Source: Fulvia fulva (Eukaryota > Ascomycota > Dothideomycetes > Mycosphaerellales > Mycosphaerellaceae). Taken from it: a stretch of DNA of 64,000 bases. A program made the translations under genes and the position numbers. How positions within the stretch are numbered: the first letter of the stretch is position 1; each line of letters starts with the position of its first letter. Below are positions 57,088 to 64,000 of the stretch, piece by piece. The notes under the pieces were generated by a model, which worked only from the letters and a program-made list of their open reading frames with translations, made no database searches and was not told the origin of the DNA. The stretch lies in assembly GCF_020509005.1 (NCBI RefSeq), contig NC_063016.1:372001-436000 (forward strand), read 5' to 3'.

Positions 57088-58889
57088 GACTATAAGAACC
57101 TCGAATATTTTATAACTACGAAGTAGCTAAATCGCCGATAAGCGCGATAGGCAGAATTTCTATTACAATTTAACTTCTAGATTATATACCGCCTAGGTAT
57201 ATAAGGAACGAAGCTAGATAGCCTAACGAGACGTAGCTAGGACCTTCCGTAGGGGGTGGACGATCCGAGAAATTAGTACTAGTATTAGACATTACTTCCG
57301 CTAGAGCGATTCCTTAAGATCGACTCTATATAAGCTACTATCGAAGATACGCCCGAAGAAGAAGAGACGACTCCCCTAAATCCTAAAGTAATCGAGTTTA
57401 TTCTAGAACTAGAACAGGTACTATAAACATAACTAGTACTAGCTTAGGAAGTATAGACTACGAATAAAGCTAAAGTCGAAGCTGAACTCGAGTACCGTAT
57501 AACGACTACTTACGCCCTAGACTAAGAACTTAAGGCGGCAATTAAGATACTACGGAAAGATAGTACTATCCCTCTACTCTTATAGAAGGCGAAGATATAC
57601 CCTATACACTATAAGGTAGATAGTAATATGTTATATATACGAAACTAGTACGATAGTTAGAGCCTATAGGTACCTAATAACTAGCCCCTATAGACTCGGC
57701 TTATTAGAATAAATTATAACGCTCTAGTAGTAGGACATCTAGGACGAGCTCGAACCTATAAACTCGTAGCACGAGAATTCTACTGGCCTGGCTTAGTAAG
57801 ATCAGTACGTAGATATACCGCGAATTGCCGTATATACCGTACGACGAAATCTCTATACTCCTAGCTACCTAGATTATTACACCTACTTTTAGTACCGGAC
57901 CGACCTTAGAGGTATATCGCGGTAGACTTCGTAGTCGGACTTCCTAATAGCACCCTCGATAGTATGACCTATAACAATATTATGACCGTAATAGATAGGC
58001 TAACGAAGGAAGTCGAGCTAATTCCGATCGGAGCGATAACTATATAGAATACGGCAAGACTTTTTTTTAAGTATATATTCTCCCGACGCGGATTTCCTAA
58101 CACTATTACTTTAGACCGCGGTAAGTAATAGGTTGCTACCTTCTAGAAGAAACTTTATGAGATGCTTCGTATAAGTCGTAAGCTAAGTTCTTTATACTAC
58201 CTAGAAACTAATAGACAGTCGGAACGTACTAACTAAGTAATAGAATAGTATCTCCGTATATTTACTAACGAGGTATAAGATGACTAGGCAGAATAGCTTT
58301 ATCTAGCTTAGTTCGCGATCAACAACTACCTTTCTAAAACTACTAGTATGTCGCTATTCTACGCTACTTTAGGCTATAACCCTAAGTTTATAGAGCGCGT
58401 AGACCTAAGCGCTAGAAAAGAGGGAGGACTAACTACTCTCTAGCGACTAGATACGCGATCGGCTAAAACCTTTATACGCCGGATTTACGACCTTTATAAG
58501 TACCTTTAAGAAAATATACGGATGTTATAAGCTCTCTAAGCTAAAGTAGTAAACCGCTACCGAAGTATCTCGCTAGACTATAAAGTAGGCGACTAGGTAT
58601 ACCTAAGCACTAAGAATATCCGTACGACTCGACTATCTAAGAAGCTCGATAGAAGATACGCTAGCCCGTACTAGATTATAGAAGGTATACTAGCTAAGCT
58701 CTTATATAAACTAAGATTGTCGGACGCTATAGTAGGACTCGATAACTACTTTTATACCTTATTACTTTAGCGAGCCGATCATCCCGACTTCCTACTACTC
58801 GAAGGCTAGTATCTAGTACTACTACCGCCGATAACTATCGAGCCCGATACTACCGAAGCTAATATAGTCGCTAATATAGTCGTAATACC

Positions 58890-58920
<31 letters not shown>

Positions 58921-59680
58921 GAGAAGATCTTAGATATATATACCTATAAGCGAGTAGGCAAAGTAAAGAAGGGGTAGAAGCGTAAAGTAGACACTTAGTA
59001 TAAGGTGAAATAGCTTAGATATTATAATAAGGAGGATAGTAAGACCTAGTAACCGGCTAAGAATATATTTGAACACGCGGCCGCCGCTATTATAGACTTT
59101 TACTATAACCGGCCGGAGTTGTCTACGCCTATAGGCTTCGTAGCTCTATCTAATTAGGTCCTCCTAAGTAATAGAGTGCTCGGGCTTAATACGATTAGGG
59201 TTAATAGTAACACCGTTACGAATAAGTTGTCTCGAGCTATACCTCTAATAGAATCTACTTAGTATATATTTACTACGTACCGCTATACTAGCTAGGTTAC
59301 GGGAAAGCCTCCTATCTTAACTAAGGACTCCGGTGTTACCTACTACCCTTAGCTCTACGACAGTACTAGTAGTCATACCGATACTCGAGTAAAACCTATA
59401 GAGCCTATAATAATACCTAACCTTAGCTATAAGGATTATACGCGAGTACTAGCCGAAGACAGACTTAGGTCTAGGGTAAGCTAGCTAACTAGGTAGTATG
59501 TTTCTCGAAGGGAGCCGGTCGCGGATAGGCTAGTTATAGATAGACAGGATATAGATATGTTACTAGACGATAATAAGGCCTTAGAGGATAATTAGACTTT
59601 CGTACGGTTATAGAGTAGTACGGGCAAGTAGCCGTATAAGATAGACAACGCTTAGAGGACTAAGACGTGTTTTAGGAGGG
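57088..59680 (+). pseudogene. Gypsy element Y, RNase H end, integrase and chromodomain region (unit 2)
   Basis: Copy of 48696-51290. It keeps the same RIP stops, so RIP came before the duplication. Differences noticed: G at 57484 and 59111, and a shorter AT run at 58890-58915. It is followed by a seven-G purine tract and the last LTR. Confidence 0.87.
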
Positions 59681-59687
59681 GGGGTAC

Positions 59688-59871
59688 TATTACGGGTAGC
59701 CCGCGACCCCCTACTATAGCTACGTCGGCCCGGCTGAACCGCGGACCTTCCGTATCGGGTTAGCGCGGCTTAGCTTTGCTTTATAACTTTGCCGCGCCTC
59801 GCGCTCCTCTTTCGTAGCTTTATAGAATAATAACTCTCTTATTCGGACCCTATAGTACGCGCGCCCTTATA
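59688..59871 (+). repeat. Last LTR, probably the original 3' LTR of Gypsy Y
   Basis: 184 bp. Its first 100 bp equal the other LTRs; after about 59789 it differs at about eight sites (for example CTTTGCC against CTTCGCC; a changed block near 59820-59840). It is followed directly by coding DNA of another Gypsy element. Confidence 0.9.
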
Positions 59872-61110
59872 AGAAGTTAGGTAAGAAGGCGGCCGCTAGA
59901 ATTAAGAACTTACGTAGTCGTAATATAGATCTAGCTAGTAAACTCGAAGCGACCTAGACTAAGTTAGCTACTAAGTAGAGCTTAGGTAAGCGTACTACCG
60001 CGTTTATTACGGATCTATAAGCCTAGCTAAAGGAGCGCGATAACCGTATTACTTAGCTAAAGCCTAAGGAACCGACACCTCTACTACCTCCTACGAGGTA
60101 GAAGTCCGCCCTCTAGAAGCTACTTAACGGCGAGGACTCTAGTATTAAGATAGGTATAACGAAGACTAAGAAGGCTACCTCTACCGTAGCTAGCGACAAT
60201 AATAACGACACTACGGTAGTCTTAGTTAACGCCGCTATCTAGCGTAGTAACGGCGGTACCCGTAACCCGATTAACTCGAGGAAGATTCCTATATTCTTAG
60301 CTAATATACCTAATTATAAGGATGAACTAGGATTTATAGAGTAGAAGGAGAAAGTAGAGGACTATATAACTATAGAAGAGTTATATAGCCGATTATCTAT
60401 AGTATACTTAGTAGTATTTAATAACTTTGCCGTTAGTAATACTAACGCCCGCCTATAGCTATATAAGAAGAAGGTGACCGGTAAGCGTAAGTTTATAACA
60501 GTACTAAACGACTCTTACGGCGAGTACTATAAGCTTAAGAAGTATAAGAAGGCTTATAATAACTATATATAAGGTAATCGTATATTTAACGTATTTTATA
60601 CTAAGTTCCTAGAGTACGGGTACTACCTAGAGAAGATAGATAAGGAACTTATCGACGATATCTAGGACAAGCTAAACGATAAGTTAAAGTAGGTACTAGT
60701 ATATCGCGACGACTTTAATAACCTCCTAGCCCTTTAGCGATACCTTCGCGATATCGAACTAAAATTAGACAATATTAAGGGTTCCGGCGGAGGCGGTAGC
60801 GGCCGTAACAATAGTAGTCGTAGTAACGGTAACGGTAATAATAGTGGCCGTCGCGGTAGTAACGAAGGCAAGCCTAAGTATATCTACTATAACGAGAAGA
60901 TTTGTAAGGAATATAATCTTAAAGCTACTAAGCGCGATAGTTATACCTTCCGTAATCTTACTAAGGAAGAAGTAGCTAAGCCTAAGGAGGATATATTCTA
61001 CTACGTATATAAGGCTATAGACTATAAGGGTGCCTAGTCGCCTAAGTGTCTATTTAAGAAGTATAAGAAGACTAGTAGCGACGCTAATAACGCTACGAAG
61101 AACGTATTAA
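59872..61110 (+). pseudogene. Gypsy element W, gag relic, 5' part missing
   Basis: It begins directly after the LTR of Y with KKLGKKAAARIKNLRSRNID in mid-protein, so Y is inserted in, or was joined to, W. Read through stops: basic coiled coil, Pro-rich linker (PTPLLPPTR), an Asn/Thr-rich stretch, then the capsid domain with KIPIFLANIPNYKDELGFI, EQKEKVEDYI and LEYGYYLEKIDKELIDDI, and a Gly/Asn/Ser-rich segment (about 60780-60870) followed by KPKYIYYNEKICKEYNL. This gag is not the same as that of Z/Y, A/B or H. No duplication of target bases could be matched, because the other side is not in view. Confidence 0.7.
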
Positions 61111-61179
61111 TCTAGGTCGGCGACGTACTAGTAGAGCTTAAGGCTACCGAGTCGGGGGAAGCCTAGGCTCTAGTCGTAT

Positions 61180-64000
61180 ACGTACCGACTAGTAGCCTAT
61201 ACTCGCGCCTAGTACTAATCCTCCGAAGACGGTACTACTAGAACCTCCTAAGGTTACGCCCTTATTATATTACCGTTATAGAAGAAAGAGGAACCCTATA
61301 TAGTAGGAAATAGTAATTAGTAACATCCCCGTAATCTTTAGTCCGGAGGTTATACTATATACTATAAAGACGATAGACCTTCCGCTAAGAAGCTTATATA
61401 TTATAGTAGTAGATATAGCGGGTAGTAAGCTAGTATATATTCTAATAGATCCCGGTACCGAGTCGCTATTTTATAATACGAAGTTTGCGAAGAAACATCT
61501 ATTACGAATACGACTACCTTAGGCTTAGAAGATAGGCCTAGGAGCTAACCCTAAAGTATCTAGTTAAGCTATAGAATATATCAAGACTAAGGTCGACCTA
61601 AACGGTTATATCGAGGAAGTTAGTTACTTTGTTACTAACCTCGACTACGACTTTGTATTTAGTATATCCTAGTTCTAGAAGCACTACCCTATACTAGACT
61701 AGAGAGCTAATACATTTATATTTACTAAAAAGTACTATACGGATTATTACGATCCTTACCCTACGACTATCGGCGGTATAAAGGTTCGTATATAGTACGC
61801 TATCCCTTATCTATAGACTCTAGACCCTAATATCTAGGTGTCTAGTATAACGATTAGTAAAGCCTACGAAGAAAACCTAGATAAAGATTACCTTATTTAG
61901 GAAATAGGGACTCTTAACCCTAATAAGCTAGAGCCTACGACTAAGGAACTTATTTACGACATTAGTATACGGCTAAGTGCTATATTAGCTAAAGACAAGG
62001 CTATCTATATAAATAAGAAGCAAGCGACTATACGAGAAGTCGAATCCTTACTACCCTAATAGCTAAAGGACCTAAAGTACGGATTTAACCCGTCTATCGC
62101 TAGAGGCCTCCCTCCCTATCGCCCCGAATTAGATTTGGCGATTGAATTCGTTAAAGGCGCTAAGCTGCCTTTTAAGCGTCCTTATTCTATATCGAAACTA
62201 GAGCTCGATATAACTAAAGCCTACGTAGATAAGGAAGAAGCCGCTAGTAAAATCCGACGCTCTACGTCCTAGATCGCTAGTCCTATTATTATTATTAAGA
62301 AGCTAGGTAGAGGACTCCGTGTCTACGTAGACTATAGAGCTATTAACGCTATTACCGTTAAGAATAGGTACCCGATACCTTAAGTCCGTAAGACCCTAGC
62401 TTATATAAGCGGTATATAGTAGTTTACTACCTTAGACATTATTATAGTATTTAACGAGCTACGTATCCGTAAAGGCGACAAATAGAAGACAGCCTTTACT
62501 ACCCGATATAGTACCTACGAATAGCTTATAGTACTATTTAGTCTCTATAACGTACTAAGCGCGTTCTAGGTATATATTAACAAAGTATTATATAGACACC
62601 TAGACGACTTCGTGTCTATATACCTAGACGACTACATCGTATTTACGTATAGTTCATTTAAGGAACACGTAAAACACGTACGTACTATTATTAAGTGTCT
62701 AATTGACGCTCGACTTCCTATAGACGTCTATAAGTACCGCTTCTTCTAGAAGAGCGTTAAGTTCTTAGGACTAATCATTACTAATAAGAGCATTTAGATA
62801 GATAAATCTAAGGTCTAGACTATTGTAGATTAGGCTACTCTATAGAGCTTAAAGGATATACTATCCTTCCTTAGGCTAGCTAACTTCTATAGGAGGTTTA
62901 TTAATAACTTTTCCGGTATTATTATACCTTCAACCGACCTTATACGCGGTAACGTACTTAAGAATCGTATACCCTTCGTATAGAGCCTAGACTACTAAAG
63001 TGCGTTCGAGACCCTAAAGGCAGTATTCTATAAACGCCTAGTATTAGTACATTTTAATATTACTAAGCCCTACATCGTAGAAACTAATTCCTTAGATAGG
63101 TATATAGCTAGCGTGTTATCTTAGGTTAGAGAGGACGGTGAAATGTATCCTATTGTATTCTACTCGATAAAGATAAACCTAGTAGAATATAATTACGAGA
63201 TTTACGATAAGGAGCTAATAGCTATTATTAGAGCGTTCGAGGAATAGAGGCCGGAGCTAATAAGCGCTCCCTCTAAGGTTCTTACCGACTATAAGGGCTT
63301 AGAGTAGTTCATAACGACTAAGTAGCTAACCCGCCGACAAGCGCGCTAGAGCGAGTTCTTGTCCGGGTTCGACTTCTAGATAGAATATCGCTCTAGTAAG
63401 CTTAGGACAAAGCCCGATAGCCTTATACGCCGTAGACAAGATATAGACGATAAGGATGATATAAAACATAGGTAGTAAGCTATATTAAAGCTACGTAATC
63501 TCCCTCCTAATGTACGTAAGCGCTTAAAGCTATTAGCTATAACTACTCCGCGTACTACGGCCGACTAGTATTAGCTAGCACTTTACGTACTTAAAGTAAA
63601 CGAGGCCTCTATCGAAGAACTTATCGAGGAAGCCTATACTAAAGACGAGCTAGCGTACGGTATTAAGAAGGCCCTAGACGATAATGCTCGTACTTTACTA
63701 TAAAACCTAGAAGGCTCTAGCTATATCTCGCTTAGCGACTATAAGTTAGACGTTGATTTAATTAAGATCTAAGGACGTATATACGTACCGTATAAGCTTC
63801 GTCCGGAGCTAATAGCGAGGCACTATAATATCCTATTAGCTAGGTATCCTAGGCGTAAGAAGACAGTCGACCTACTTAGGCGTACGTACTACTAGCCTAG
63901 TCTAGTAGTAGATGTCGCTAAGTACGTTAAGAATTATTACCTATATATACGATCTAAGGCTTTTTATAATACGTACTAAGGTATACTCCGATAGTTACCC
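61180..64000 (+). pseudogene. Gypsy element W, protease, RT, RNase H and start of integrase; runs off the window
   Basis: Protease-like part with YILIDPGTESLFYNTKFAKK (about 61437-61495; DPG where DSG/DTG is expected). RT with [20 protein letters not shown] (about 62310-62365), LDIIIVFNELRIRKGDK, SIYLDDYIVFTYSSF (about 62615-62660, YLDD intact) and NFYRRFINNFSGI. RNase H with [20 protein letters not shown] (about 63188-63245) and VLTDYKGLE. The integrase zinc-binding region begins near 63810 (ARHYNILLARY, about 63820) and the window ends inside it. Stops are RIP-type. It represents a fourth Gypsy lineage in the window. Confidence 0.85.

Larger units (their letters stand above)
51299..59687 (+). 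repeat. 8.39-kb tandem duplication, unit 2
   Basis: Second copy of 42907-51298, 8389 bp long. It contains Copia2 again with the same GACTA flanks, the same stops and the same frameshifts, so it was copied as DNA and not by transposition. Confidence 0.93.

Noticed and set aside
58890..58915. AT run considered as a terminator or origin feature
   Set aside because: It is a plain microsatellite in the chromodomain linker, differing by one AT step between the two units.

Overview
The window is a pure transposable-element graveyard from a filamentous fungus, most likely an ascomycete of the Pezizomycotina type. I see no ordinary host gene, tRNA, rRNA or CRISPR array. Most of the DNA carries the mark of repeat-induced point mutation (RIP). 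CpA/TpG is almost gone, TpA and the codon TAG (from CAG or TGG) are everywhere, and CpG is kept. RIP together with Tad1-like LINEs, chromodomain Ty3/Gypsy elements and a Fot1/pogo-like DNA transposon points to that group; I cannot name the species.

Layout. (1) 1-22.6 kb: an old minus-strand chromodomain Gypsy element (H) is the base layer, cut by three insertions. These are a 12.4-kb composite of two head-to-head Gypsy copies (A minus, B plus) at 1734-14172, flanked as one unit by the 5-bp duplication GAACC; a 5'-truncated LINE (T1) at about 15.56-19.03 kb; and an internally deleted Fot1/pogo-like transposon at 20641-21807. (2) 22.6-23.2 kb: non-coding DNA with an 81-bp direct repeat and scraps of an LTR. 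(3) 23.2-59.9 kb: a plus-strand Gypsy element (Y) is the base layer. It is interrupted by a fairly well preserved Tad1-like LINE (T2, minus, 24776-29767), by a second Gypsy of the same family (Z, 30524-43090, itself holding Copia1 at 32259-37604) and by Copia2 (43240-48695). (4) 42.9-59.7 kb: the end of Y with Copia2 is present twice as an 8.39-kb direct tandem duplication whose three borders are LTRs; the middle LTR looks like a crossover hybrid. (5) 59.9-64 kb: a further plus-strand Gypsy (W) runs off the window.

None of the polyproteins is intact. The Gypsy layers and T1 are saturated with RIP-type stops; T2 and the Copia elements are much less hit. The Copia coding module has an opposite signature: CpG almost absent but CpA/TpG common, sitting between LTR and leader DNA of normal CpG content. 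Copia1 and Copia2 have clearly different gag genes but nearly identical pol regions, so they are mosaics. No new cellular system is visible. The notable content is recombination: inverted self-nesting, LTR-driven tandem duplication, mosaic Copia elements and shared nonsense mutations in separately inserted copies.
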